From the NCBI RefSeq assembly GCF_000745835.1, contig NZ_JQKB01000019.1, positions 1-64,000 on the forward strand: 64,000 nucleotides of DNA. Reading direction: 5' to 3'. Origin of the DNA: Belnapia moabensis DSM 16746. GTDB lineage: Bacteria > Pseudomonadota > Alphaproteobacteria > Acetobacterales > Acetobacteraceae. How positions within the stretch are numbered: the stretch's first letter is position 1; each line of letters begins with the position of its first letter. A program made the translations under genes and the position numbers. Below the pieces are notes generated by a model, which saw nothing but the letters and a program-made list of their open reading frames with translations, had not been told where the DNA came from and did no database searches. Below are positions 1-7,440 of the stretch, in pieces.

Positions 1-255
1 CACCGGCACAACGCCGAGCTCACCCTGCCGCATCTGCCGGCGCCAGGTGTAGATCAGCCCCGTGCCGATGCCCCAACGCCGAGCCACCTCGGTGACCAAC
101 GCTCCAGGCTGCATCGCCTCGGCCACGATCAGCTGTTTCTGCTCATCCGACCACAGCCGGCGCCGCTCGCCGCGGGTCACCACCTCCACCACCTCGCTGC
201 GAGCACTCGTAAGCGTACTTGTATGCGTACTCGTGGTCTCTACGTCCGCCTCCAT
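1..255 (-). CDS. IS66-family transposase accessory protein TnpA (partial, cut by window edge)
   Basis: Reading the minus strand from an ATG at 255 gives a protein with RRRLWSDEQKQLIVAEA followed by VARRWGIGTGLIYTWRRQM, the helix-turn-helix N-terminal layout of IS66 OrfA/TnpA proteins. A GGAGG lies five bases before this ATG, so it is preferred over the in-frame ATG at 267. The frame stays open to position 1, so the C-terminus and the rest of the insertion sequence (TnpB, the large transposase) lie outside the window to the left. In IS66 elements TnpA is needed for transposition together with TnpB and TnpC. Identification rests on recognising the family pattern by eye; the exact IS cannot be named. 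Confidence 0.75.
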   Translation of the reverse strand, partial: MEADVETTSTHTSTLTSARSEVVEVVTRGERRRLWSDEQKQLIVAEAMQPGALVTEVARRWGIGTGLIYTWRRQMRQGELGVVPV

Positions 256-345
256 ACCTGCCTCCATCAGCCAGAGACCGACATCACGGCCTCAAGCCCG
301 GGACGTTTCGCAAGGTGGGGCCGTCACAACAGGTACGCATAAACC
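1..345 (-). mobile_element. End of an IS66-family insertion sequence (outer boundary approximate)
   Basis: The segment holds the 5' part of an IS66 tnpA gene and about 90 bases of leader upstream of it. The following primase gene lacks a convincing start codon of its own, which is what an insertion into its 5' end would produce. I could not identify the terminal inverted repeat or the 8-bp target duplication with certainty, so the boundary near 340-350 is an estimate. Confidence 0.4.
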
Positions 346-365
346 GCACAACGCTGCATTGCGAC

Positions 366-1175
366 TTGGAGCGCGTGGCGCTGCTCGGATGGCGCGTTGC
401 GCCAGTTTGGCCAAACCGAGCCGGCTGTTTCAAAGGATATATTCAGGCGGCTACGGCCGACCTCGACCAGATAGAGCGTTGGCAGGCTGAATATCGCGGC
501 TGCAACTGGTCCGTAATCCCGGAGGGCTCCGGCGTATGGGCGCTCGACGTGGATATCCCTGGCGCGGACCATGCGAACGACGGCGTGGCATCGCTACGCG
601 AGTTGTGCAACCTCCACGGCGCTTTACCGCCGCGCCCACACGGCCGCTCCGGCGGCGGTGGGCACCTGCTGGTGTTTAAGGGTGGCACTGGCATATTTTC
701 CGGCAGCAGTCGTCCAGCGCCTGGCCTGGACACGCTAGCCAGCCGCAGCACCTTCACCATCAGCCCGTCGCGGCACCGTCGGACCGGCGCGCCTTACCGC
801 TGGGTTATCGCGCCGTGGGAGTGCCCGCCGCCACCTGCTCCGGAATGGCTGGTCCGCATGTTGGCTCCGCCGCCGTCACCGCCGCGCTCAGCGCGGCCAA
901 TTGTACCAACTTCTGATAAGGCGGTGCGCGCCTTGATGCGGACGTTCGAGGCTGTCGGCAACGCACCGCCCGGCAATCGCAACAACGCCCTGCTGCGTCG
1001 AGCAACTCTGATCGGAGGCTTTGTCGCAGCAGGCGCCATCGGCCGTGCCGAAGCAGAGCGGGAACTAGTCGCCGCCGGGATGGCCTCGGGGCAAAGCCGA
1101 GCAGAAGCGCAGTCAACCGTACGGTCCGGACTTCGACGCGGGGAAGCAAGGCCGCTTGAATGGGGGATCGCATGA
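366..1175 (+). CDS. Primase-polymerase (PrimPol/AEP-type) N-terminal domain protein, 5' end probably disrupted
   Basis: The protein reads like the bifunctional DNA primase/polymerase domain found in phages and integrative elements: a hydrophobic start (LERVALLGWRVAPVWPN), then NWSVIPEGSGVWALDVDIPG, where the DVD is the metal-binding acidic pair, then HGRSGGGGHLLVFKG with the conserved His. The C-terminal third (GNRNNALLRRA) resembles the helical linker of such primases. It would synthesise primers for element replication together with the VapE ATPase that overlaps its stop codon by ATGA. The reading frame is open back to 219, but that part lies inside the IS66 end. TTG at 366 is the first plausible start after the junction and has no good ribosome site. 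The native start may therefore have been lost. Confidence 0.6.
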   Translation: MERVALLGWRVAPVWPNRAGCFKGYIQAATADLDQIERWQAEYRGCNWSVIPEGSGVWALDVDIPGADHANDGVASLRELCNLHGALPPRPHGRSGGGGHLLVFKGGTGIFSGSSRPAPGLDTLASRSTFTISPSRHRRTGAPYRWVIAPWECPPPPAPEWLVRMLAPPPSPPRSARPIVPTSDKAVRALMRTFEAVGNAPPGNRNNALLRRATLIGGFVAAGAIGRAEAERELVAAGMASGQSRAEAQSTVRSGLRRGEARPLEWGIA

Positions 1176-2425
1176 ACTCATTCAGCATCGGCGGAAATCT
1201 CGCGCAACTTCAGGCCCGAGTAAGCAAATCCGACAAGGGACTGACGCACCCAAACCTGTCCAACGCCATGCTAATCCTCGCGTTGGATCCGTGCTGCACC
1301 GATCTCGTCGGCTACAACGAATTTGAGACAGAGGCCCAGCTTCTACGCCCGCCGCCCGTTGCCAATCCCGGCGACAGACCCGCACCCGGCCCCTACCCGC
1401 GGCCATGGCAGCCCGCTGACGTTGCGCTCGTCACAGCCTATATCCAGCGCACTCACTGCGAGCGCATGAGGGCTGGTGACGTCGAACAGGCCATGGTGGG
1501 CGAGGCGGACCGGCGCCGGTTCCATCCCGTTCGCGACTGGCTGGATAGCCTTCGCTGGGATGGAGTGAGCCGCCTCGATCATTGGCTGCACGAGGCGTTT
1601 GGTGCTGATGACAGTGCATACGTCCAAGCGGTTGCCGCCAAGACGCTGATCGCCGCGGTGCGCCGCATCCGGCAACCGGGATGCAAGTTCGACACCATGC
1701 CCGTGCTGGAAGGTGGGCAGGGCATGGGTAAGTCCCGCTCCATCAAACGGTTGTTCGGCGAGTTTTGGTTCACGGACGCGATGCCGCCGGATCTGAAGAG
1801 CAAGGACGGCTCCCAGGCTATGCTTGGGATCTGGTGCATCGAGTTCGCAGAAATGGAGCACCTGATTCGTCAGGAGGTCGAGACCATCAAGGCGTTCTTG
1901 TCGCGAGCCGTGGAGCGCTACAGGCCAAGCTACGGCCGTTCCTTCGTCAAGCGCCCTCGCCAGTGCATCTTCATTGGCACCACAAACAGCACGGACTACC
2001 TGCGCGATGCCACTGGCAATCGCCGCATTTGGCCAATCACTTGCCGCCATGCGGATGAAATCTGGATTGCGCAGAACCGCGATCAGCTCTGGGCAGAGGC
2101 GGCGCATCGAGAAAAGCAGGGTGAAGCCATCTGGATCGACGGTGACGAAGCTCGGACAGAGGCTGCGGCGCAGCAGGATGAGCGCATGTCTGAGGATGTG
2201 TGGACGGATGGTGTCCGCGCCTGGCTCAGCGCCAATCCTGGAGCACTCGTCACAGTACCGAAGGTGCTGACCGAGGCGATCAGCATGCCAACAGACCGGC
2301 ACGACAAGCGCAGCGAGATGCGCATGAGCGCCATCCTGACGAGGCTTGGCTACCAGCGGACACAAACGCGGCGAGGCGGCAGCAAACCAATCCGGCACTG
2401 GATCATCCGGGAGAGCGAGACATGA
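1172..2425 (+). CDS. VapE-family (virulence-associated E) P-loop ATPase/helicase
   Basis: A 417-aa protein with the VapE/D5-like helicase layout: the entry segment FHPVRDWLDSLRWDGVSRLD, a Walker A motif GGQGMGKS at about residues 181-188, an acidic Walker B-like stretch IWCIEFAEME near 220, and the sensor-like FIGTTNSTDYLRDATGNRR. These proteins serve as replicative helicases of prophages and phage satellites. The start at 1172 is chosen over the in-frame ATG at 1160 because it overlaps the primase stop as ATGA and follows a GGGGG stretch. The neighbours, primase in front and a repeat cluster behind, fit a self-replicating element module. Confidence 0.85.
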   Translation: MNSFSIGGNLAQLQARVSKSDKGLTHPNLSNAMLILALDPCCTDLVGYNEFETEAQLLRPPPVANPGDRPAPGPYPRPWQPADVALVTAYIQRTHCERMRAGDVEQAMVGEADRRRFHPVRDWLDSLRWDGVSRLDHWLHEAFGADDSAYVQAVAAKTLIAAVRRIRQPGCKFDTMPVLEGGQGMGKSRSIKRLFGEFWFTDAMPPDLKSKDGSQAMLGIWCIEFAEMEHLIRQEVETIKAFLSRAVERYRPSYGRSFVKRPRQCIFIGTTNSTDYLRDATGNRRIWPITCRHADEIWIAQNRDQLWAEAAHREKQGEAIWIDGDEARTEAAAQQDERMSEDVWTDGVRAWLSANPGALVTVPKVLTEAISMPTDRHDKRSEMRMSAILTRLGYQRTQTRRGGSKPIRHWIIRESET

Positions 2426-3027
2426 GAAAGGTGGGGACGGGCATTCAGTGTGGGGTAGGTACGGCAGAGGGGGTGGGTACGGATGCAGGGAGCGAAGGTG
2501 GGTACGGCGGTTACGGTGGTGACGGCAGTAACTTCCTGAAAATCAACGATGGTACCCACCGTACCCACCCCTCTTTATATTCACTGAAGTGCGCATACTT
2601 CGGCCATTCTGGAAAAGGCCATGCGAGGTGGGGACGTGGGTACGCTCCCCCTTCTAGCGTCACCTTGTCTCCCTTGAGCAAGAGCCTCGGGTCTCAGCCC
2701 GATCGGACGTTGGAGGAGCCGGGACTGCTCGCCTCCTACAAGGTAGACCCGTCACTGGGCACCCCGCCTCCGAAGGGTCCTAAAGCGCCCCGGCCCGTCT
2801 GTCCGCTCAATATGCTGCACCCGCTGCGGGCCGGCGCTGAACCTGATTGCGTGTTGCTGGACGTCGACAGCGAGGACTGTGATCACCTCGTTCGGCTCGA
2901 CGGCACGCCGTTCGCCTGCGCCCCCGATGGGATCGACCTGCAAGGTCCGCCGGCTCTGCCTATGCTCTGTCACATTGCTGCCCAGCAGGACCCCAACAGC
3001 CCAAAGGGGTCGCAGTCATGGCAGTGA
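2422..3027 (+). CDS. Hypothetical protein with Gly/Val/Thr-rich N-terminus, encoded over the repeat cluster
   Basis: A 201-aa frame starting as ATGA overlap with the vapE stop. Its first 40 residues (KVGTGIQC, GVGTAEGVGTD, GGYGGYGG) are simply the translation of the GTGGGTACGG-like DNA repeats. The second half contains VLLDVDSEDCDHLVRLDG and looks more protein-like. I recognise no domain. The tight overlaps at both ends (vapE stop and the next ATG at 3018) argue that the frame is translated. It is possible that the N-terminal part exists for its DNA sequence rather than for its protein. Confidence 0.4.
   Translation: MRKVGTGIQCGVGTAEGVGTDAGSEGGYGGYGGDGSNFLKINDGTHRTHPSLYSLKCAYFGHSGKGHARWGRGYAPPSSVTLSPLSKSLGSQPDRTLEEPGLLASYKVDPSLGTPPPKGPKAPRPVCPLNMLHPLRAGAEPDCVLLDVDSEDCDHLVRLDGTPFACAPDGIDLQGPPALPMLCHIAAQQDPNSPKGSQSWQ
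2431..2645. repeat. Iteron-like cluster of GTGGGTACGG repeats, direct then inverted
   Basis: Near-identical copies of GTGGGTACGG occur at 2431 (GTGGGGACGG), 2455 (GTAGGTACGG), 2473 and 2499 (both exact), followed by a GGTTACGG variant at 2509. Opposite-strand copies follow at 2551-2570 (GGTACCCACC and CCGTACCCAC), and a last pair lies at 2628-2645. The block sits directly downstream of the primase and helicase genes and just before an AT-richer stretch (TCTTTATATTCACTG at about 2571). This is the layout expected of a replication origin with initiator-binding iterons, though no binding protein is proven. Confidence 0.5.
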
Positions 3028-3827
3028 TCTCGCCCTTGTATCCGCTGGCCGAGGAAGACGCGGGGTTGGCGCTGTTCCCCTGCCGGCGCGGATCCATGCG
3101 GGTAGCGAAGACCATGCGGCGATCCGTCTGGGGATGGCCAAGGCAGCGCCGGGATGACCGGCGGCGCGGCGTCCTCTCTGCTCGTTCCCGCAATCCAACC
3201 ACCTCAATGGAAGCCAGGATGGTCAAACCCCCCACCCGTCTACACGCTTCGCCGGCTGTCGATCCCATGGAACTGTACTCAGTGCCCACCGGGAACCTCA
3301 CTCCGGTAGGCGCGGTCACGCCCCCAACGCATCCAATGAAGGCCCCGCCATCGACGGCCTCACCTGAAGTATCTCGTAAACGACGACGGGGCATCTGTGG
3401 CTCAACCAACGAAGCATTCAGCCTCACGCTGTTCGACAATCTGATGCGCGCAGCACTGGTGCCGCGAGATGATGACAAGGCCAGCCTCGACCGGCGAATG
3501 GAGGCGGCGATGGTGGGCCTCAAGGCGTTTGCACCGCGCGACGAGGTCGAAGGAATGATGGCCGCGCAGGCAGTGGCGCTGCACCATGCCGCGCAGGAAT
3601 GTCTCCACCGATCTTTTTTGCCGGAGCAGGAAGTGGGGACGGCCGACCGGCTGCGGCGCCAAGCTGCGAACCTATCCCGAACGATGATCGAGGTATCTGA
3701 AGCAATCGAGCGGCGCCGTGGCGGCGGTGCGCGCCAGGTGGTCCGGGTTGAGCGCGTCGTGGTGCAGGATGGCGGCCAGGCGATTGTCGGCGCTGTGACG
3801 CCCTGCCCCCGGGGGGAGGAGCGATGA
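3018..3827 (+). CDS. Conserved-looking element protein of unknown function
   Basis: A 269-aa frame with an AAAGGGG ribosome site before its ATG. The first 65-80 residues are Arg/Pro-rich and unconvincing. From about residue 125 the protein becomes regular: NEAFSLTLFDNLMRAALVPR, then a helical stretch ending in RLRRQAANLSRTMIEVSEAI and the C-terminal VVRVERVVVQDGGQAIVG. I know this C-terminal style from proteins encoded beside HGG-motif Cys-rich proteins in alphaproteobacterial elements, where both are unassigned. An alternative start is the ATG at 3219. It overlaps the next gene by four bases (GATGA region), suggesting one operon. Confidence 0.55.
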   Translation: MAVISPLYPLAEEDAGLALFPCRRGSMRVAKTMRRSVWGWPRQRRDDRRRGVLSARSRNPTTSMEARMVKPPTRLHASPAVDPMELYSVPTGNLTPVGAVTPPTHPMKAPPSTASPEVSRKRRRGICGSTNEAFSLTLFDNLMRAALVPRDDDKASLDRRMEAAMVGLKAFAPRDEVEGMMAAQAVALHHAAQECLHRSFLPEQEVGTADRLRRQAANLSRTMIEVSEAIERRRGGGARQVVRVERVVVQDGGQAIVGAVTPCPRGEER

Positions 3828-4159
3828 TCGATCAAGCGAAGGACTCCATGCGCCCGGTCGGCAACCGGCTCAAACATGGCGTGCTGGGCGGTGACCCTAC
3901 GGGCGCTCCGCGGTGTGGAGCGCGGACACGCGCCGGCACCCCGTGCCAGGGACCTGCCGTGCACGGGCGATGCCGGTGCCGGCTCCATGGCGGCCTGTCC
4001 ACTGGCCCCAGAACCGCCGAGGGCCGCGAGCGGTGCCGCGCAGCGCGCTGGAAACATGGTGGGCGTTCAGTCGAGGCGATCGGGACGGCGCGTCATGTCG
4101 CAGCGCTGCTGCGGGAGGCGAAGGTGCTGTTGGCACCAAAGGAGCGAGCCGTTGGGTGA
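3824..4159 (+). CDS. Small Cys/His-rich protein with HGG-STGPRT motif
   Basis: A 111-aa protein with CGARTRAGTPCQGPAV, CRCRLHGG and STGPRTAEGR in order: a C-x9-C-x8-C-x-C-x2-H pattern that could bind one zinc ion, followed by a basic tail. Proteins with this HGG signature are common in alphaproteobacterial prophages and genomic islands and usually follow the gene type seen just upstream. Their role is not established; packaging or DNA binding has been suggested only by context. The start overlaps the preceding stop. Confidence 0.65.
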   Translation: MIDQAKDSMRPVGNRLKHGVLGGDPTGAPRCGARTRAGTPCQGPAVHGRCRCRLHGGLSTGPRTAEGRERCRAARWKHGGRSVEAIGTARHVAALLREAKVLLAPKERAVG

Positions 4160-4181
4160 ACAGCAGACCACGGGTGAGGCC

Positions 4182-4403
4182 GTGCGGATCCGCTTCGCTG
4201 TTGGCCGTCGGATGGCAGGCGTGGACGCACATAGGTCGGTGGCAGAGACCGATCAGCTTCGGGCGCGGCTGCCGGCCGCCGAGCACCCGTCCCGAGCCAA
4301 CCTACGCGACTTCCCCGTCCACACTATCCGTTGGGCCACGTGCCAGCAGCGCCTAGAGCACGCGCGCGAGGAAGGACGGAGGGGAGCCAAGCGCGATGGC
4401 TGA
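4182..4403 (+). CDS. Small hypothetical protein between the HGG protein and the excisionase
   Basis: A 73-aa frame from GTG 4182 to a stop that overlaps the start of the HTH gene by eight bases. It contains a charged helical tail (CQQRLEHAREEGRRGAKRDG). No domain is recognised. It is included because it fills the only gap in an otherwise overlapping gene string and keeps the spacing pattern of the operon. The start could also be the ATG at 4212. Confidence 0.35.
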   Translation: MRIRFAVGRRMAGVDAHRSVAETDQLRARLPAAEHPSRANLRDFPVHTIRWATCQQRLEHAREEGRRGAKRDG

Positions 4404-4704
4404 ACCTGCCGGACACTTCACCGTGGCGTCCTTGGCCGCTCATTGGCAGGTGAGCACGACCCACGTTTACAATCTCATCGCGGCCGGGCGGCTCGGTCAT
4501 ATCCGCATCGGGACGGCCATCCGTATCCGCCGCCAGGACGTGGAAGCATACGAGGCCGCACAGTGGCACGCCCCAAGCTCAACCGACCAACCCTCAAGCT
4601 CGCCCTGCGGGGCCGTCATTACGCCCTTGAATACTGGTGGGAGGGGCGCTCGCACCGCGTTTCAACGGGCACAGCAGATGAGCAAGCGGCCCGCGAGTTC
4701 CTAA
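4396..4704 (+). CDS. Helix-turn-helix excisionase/AlpA-like DNA-binding protein
   Basis: The first 60 residues (FTVASLAAHWQVSTTHVYNL, then GRLGHIRIGTAIRIRRQDVE) match the winged HTH of the excisionase family: helix-turn-helix, a wing with IRIG, and a closing helix. Such proteins bind attachment-site DNA and direct excision, or act as regulators of the neighbouring integrase. The last 45 residues are low-complexity and overlap the integrase start in another frame. The position immediately before the integrase supports the excisionase role. Confidence 0.75.
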   Translation: MAEPAGHFTVASLAAHWQVSTTHVYNLIAAGRLGHIRIGTAIRIRRQDVEAYEAAQWHAPSSTDQPSSSPCGAVITPLNTGGRGARTAFQRAQQMSKRPASS

Positions 4705-5678
4705 AAGCCTTCGAGGCCGGGTGGGCAAAGCCGGAACCGCCATCCGAACCGACGATCGGTCGAATCCTGGACGGCTACAGCCACGATCGCAAAAACAACG
4801 CCGAGCACCCCCTGTCGTCCCCGACTGCGCTGGACGCGGGCTGCGCCGCACTGCGGCGGCACTTGGGCGATCTGCGTCCTGAGTTCCTGACCCGCGAGCG
4901 ATGCCGCCTCTATACACGGCAGCGGCGTGCGGAGGGCTATGAGGTTGGGCCGCCAGACAAACGGCGCCGGAAGCCCGTCAAGGACGGGACCGTGCTCAGG
5001 GAACTCGGCATCCTGCGGGTAGCCCTGACTTGGGCCAAGGACGAGAACTGGATCGCTTCGATCCCGCACGTCGAGGGGCCATCGACACCGCAGCCGCGCG
5101 ACCGCTGGCTGACCCGGGCGGAGGCTGTCGCGTTGATGGCAGGCTGCGGCGACTTCCACATCCGGGTGTTCGCGGCCCTGGCGCTCTATACCGCCGCCCG
5201 GACGGGCGCGATCTTGGAACTGACATGGGACCGGGTAGACCTCTCCGCCCGCCGAATCGACTACGGCCAAGGGAATGAGCATAAGCGCCGGGTCCGAGCC
5301 GTTCCCCTGGGGGATGATCTGGTCACGCTCCTGGCCCAAGCCCGAGAACTGGCTCGGTCGAACCATGTGATCGAGTTCGCCGGCAAGCCGGTCGGGAGTG
5401 TCCGCACGGGGTTCCTCGCCGCTTGCCGGCGCGCAGAACTGGAGGGGGTAACTCCCCACATCCTGCGGCACACCGCAGCGACGTGGATGGCCCAGAAGGG
5501 GGTGCCCATGTGGGAGATCGCCGGCCTGCTCGGTAACACGGTCGACGTAGTGACCCGAATCTATGCGAAGCACTCGCCGGAGCATCTGCGGCGGGCGGCC
5601 GAGGCGATTGGGCAGTTGGAAGGCTCTGGCGCGCCTGCGGCTGTGCGGGTTCGGAAGGTTCGAAGGTCCGGAATCTAG
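4563..5678 (+). CDS. Tyrosine-type site-specific integrase
   Basis: A 371-aa phage-type integrase. The C-terminal catalytic domain shows ALYTAARTGAILELTW with the first Arg near residue 212, HILRHTAATWM (His/Arg near 299-302) and RIYAKHSPEHLRRA with the nucleophilic Tyr at about 334. The N-terminal part carries an AP2-like arm (GRHYALEYWWEGRSHRVSTG) and a core-binding SAM-like domain. GTG 4563 (VARPKLNRPTLKL) is chosen as the start because the longer frame from 4443 only mirrors the HTH gene. The gene ends 73 bases from the 3' end of tRNA-Thr, so the tRNA is the likely attachment site. Confidence 0.85.
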   Translation: MARPKLNRPTLKLALRGRHYALEYWWEGRSHRVSTGTADEQAAREFLKAFEAGWAKPEPPSEPTIGRILDGYSHDRKNNAEHPLSSPTALDAGCAALRRHLGDLRPEFLTRERCRLYTRQRRAEGYEVGPPDKRRRKPVKDGTVLRELGILRVALTWAKDENWIASIPHVEGPSTPQPRDRWLTRAEAVALMAGCGDFHIRVFAALALYTAARTGAILELTWDRVDLSARRIDYGQGNEHKRRVRAVPLGDDLVTLLAQARELARSNHVIEFAGKPVGSVRTGFLAACRRAELEGVTPHILRHTAATWMAQKGVPMWEIAGLLGNTVDVVTRIYAKHSPEHLRRAAEAIGQLEGSGAPAAVRVRKVRRSGI

Positions 5679-5751
5679 CCGCCCGGACAGAGTACGGAGA
5701 GGATTGCTGGAGCTCTCTCGAAACGGAAAGCCACTAAGCTTTTGAAAAGAA

Positions 5752-5826
<75 letters not shown>

Positions 5827-5836
5827 AGGTCGGCGC

Positions 5837-5865
5837 TTCCTAACGGGTCGGGAAGCAGGCTGCAA
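5837..5865 (-). promoter_or_regulatory. Probable sigma-70 promoter of tRNA-Thr
   Basis: On the minus strand TTGCAG (5860-5865) and TAGGAA (5837-5842) are separated by 17 bases, and the second box ends ten bases before the mature tRNA. The spacing fits a housekeeping promoter, though both boxes deviate from consensus. Confidence 0.4.
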
Positions 5866-6150
5866 CCCCTTCGACGAGCTCTGCCGCCTCCGTAACCTTC
5901 ATCTTCCGTTCAGGACTCGTCGGCAGCGTCGTGGCAACGGAGTCGACCCGTTGCTGACCTCTCGCCCGCCCATTCCTTGCGATAACTCCTGCATCTGCGT
6001 AACCTCTGGTAGATCATGCTGCATCGCACTCTAATATTTTGGAGACGTAATGTTGAACGCCATGGCATGATGTTCATCCGACGCTCGCCACGACTTCAGG
6101 CGGGCACCTGAACCGGCCAGCAGCGCAACCTCATCGAAGGCGGAGAAGTC
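5866..6150. other. Intergenic region between tRNA-Thr and the glycolipid locus
   Basis: No coding frame of convincing style is present. The stretch near 6027-6052 (CACTCTAATATTTTGGAGACG) is AT-richer than its surroundings and may carry the promoter of the glycosyltransferase-PKS operon. I see no defined boxes, terminator or repeat. Confidence 0.4.
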
Positions 6151-7440
6151 TTGTATACTATCCTCGATGTTTCCCGCCTGATCTCCTGCGTCCGGCGTCA
6201 CTCCCCCTCCGGCATCGACCGCGTCGAGATGGCTTATGCCAAGCGTTGGCTTGACGAACCGCAAACTTCCTGCGATTTCGCCGCTCAGAGCGCCTGGGGC
6301 TGGTTCGGTCTGGTCCCCCGGCGCCTGGTCGCGGCCCTGATCGAGGCGCTGGAGCTGACCTGGCGGCGCGGCCCGCAGGCCGACAATGCCCTCAACCGCG
6401 CCCGACGGATCGCCGCCGCGCTGCATGCCCGCCTTGCCCTCGGCGCCGGGCGTGCCGCCCTGCTGGCCCGGCTCGAGGCGCAGCGCCACGCCGTTTTCCT
6501 CCTGGTCTCCCACCGGTCGCTGGAGAGCGAGGCTCCGATCGCTGCCCTGCGCCGCGCCGGCGCCCGCTTCGTCCCGCTGATCCATGACCTGATCCCGCTG
6601 ACCCATCCCGAATATTCGCGTAGCCAGCAGGTCGCGCGCCATGCGGCACGGATTGCGACGACGGCGTCGCTGGCGGACGGGATCGTCGTCAACTCCGCCT
6701 TCACGGCCTCCACCCTGCTGCCGCGGCTGGTCCGGCATGGCCGCGCCGCGCCGCCGCTCGCCATCGCCCCGCTCGGTGTCGACCTGCTGCGGACGCCGCC
6801 CGGCCTGCTGCCGCCCGAGCCCTATTTCGTATGCCTCGGCACCATCGAGCCGCGGAAGAACCACCTTCTGCTGCTGAATGTCTGGCGCGAGATGGCGGAA
6901 CGCGCCTTGGCACAGCCCGGCGTCGCGCCTCCGCCGAAGCTCCTGGTCGTCGGCCGCCGCGGCTGGGAGAACGAGAATGTCGTCGACCTGCTGGAGCGCT
7001 GCGATCTGCTGCGTGGCCTCGTGCAGGAGCTCGGCACCCCGCCCGATACCGAGGTCGCTCGCCTGGTCGCCAACGCCACCGCTCTGCTCTTCCCGAGCTT
7101 CGTCGAAGGCTACGGCCTGCCGGTCGCCGAGGCGCTCTCCCTCGGCACACCGGCGATCTGCTCCGACACAGCGCCGCTCCGCGAGGTCGGAGGCGCCGTG
7201 CCCGATTATCTCGGCCCGCTCGACGGCCCAGGCTGGATGGCGCTGATCGAGGCCTATGCCACGTCGGACTCGGCCGCCCGCGCCGCCCAATGCGCACGGC
7301 TGCGGCATTGGGTCCGGCCGTGCTGGAGCGAGCATTTCAACCAGGTGGACACACTGCTCGACCAGGTCGTCGGCCTGCCGCGCCCCGCCATCCGGCCCCT
7401 GCCCCAGTCCCTGCCGAGCCGGGAGCCAAGCCTCGCATGA
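6151..7440 (+). CDS. GT4-type glycosyltransferase
   Basis: A 429-aa GT-B fold glycosyltransferase. The N-terminus (YTILDVSRLISC, then SPSGIDRVEMAYAKRWL) is typical of enzymes from alphaproteobacterial capsule and exopolysaccharide clusters. The C-terminal half has the nucleotide-sugar domain: FVCLGTIEPRKNHLLLLNVW, then LLFPSFVEGYGLPVAEALSL with the E-x7-E type pair, then GTPAICSD. It should transfer a sugar to a lipid or growing glycan at the inner face of the membrane. The TTG start follows GGAGAAG. Its stop overlaps the PKS start (ATGA), so the two are translationally coupled, which suggests that the PKS product is its acceptor. Confidence 0.85.
   Translation: MYTILDVSRLISCVRRHSPSGIDRVEMAYAKRWLDEPQTSCDFAAQSAWGWFGLVPRRLVAALIEALELTWRRGPQADNALNRARRIAAALHARLALGAGRAALLARLEAQRHAVFLLVSHRSLESEAPIAALRRAGARFVPLIHDLIPLTHPEYSRSQQVARHAARIATTASLADGIVVNSAFTASTLLPRLVRHGRAAPPLAIAPLGVDLLRTPPGLLPPEPYFVCLGTIEPRKNHLLLLNVWREMAERALAQPGVAPPPKLLVVGRRGWENENVVDLLERCDLLRGLVQELGTPPDTEVARLVANATALLFPSFVEGYGLPVAEALSLGTPAICSDTAPLREVGGAVPDYLGPLDGPGWMALIEAYATSDSAARAAQCARLRHWVRPCWSEHFNQVDTLLDQVVGLPRPAIRPLPQSLPSREPSLA

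Larger units (their letters stand above)
1..5751 (+). mobile_element. Integrative element (phage-satellite-like) inserted at tRNA-Thr, right end
   Basis: Primase, VapE helicase, unknown element genes, HTH excisionase and tyrosine integrase lie on one strand and mostly overlap by a few bases, and the integrase stops next to the 3' CCA end of tRNA-Thr. This is the layout of small integrative elements and phage satellites. Structural phage genes are not seen in the visible part. The left end and its att repeat lie before position 1. Wobble GC is visibly lower than in the flanking genes, consistent with transfer. Confidence 0.65.

Noticed and set aside
6831-7436. Extension of the PKS frame by 202 codons upstream
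   Set aside because: This part overlaps the glycosyltransferase in another frame, is Arg/Pro-rich and not protein-like; the KS domain begins just after the ATG at 7437, which overlaps the preceding stop.
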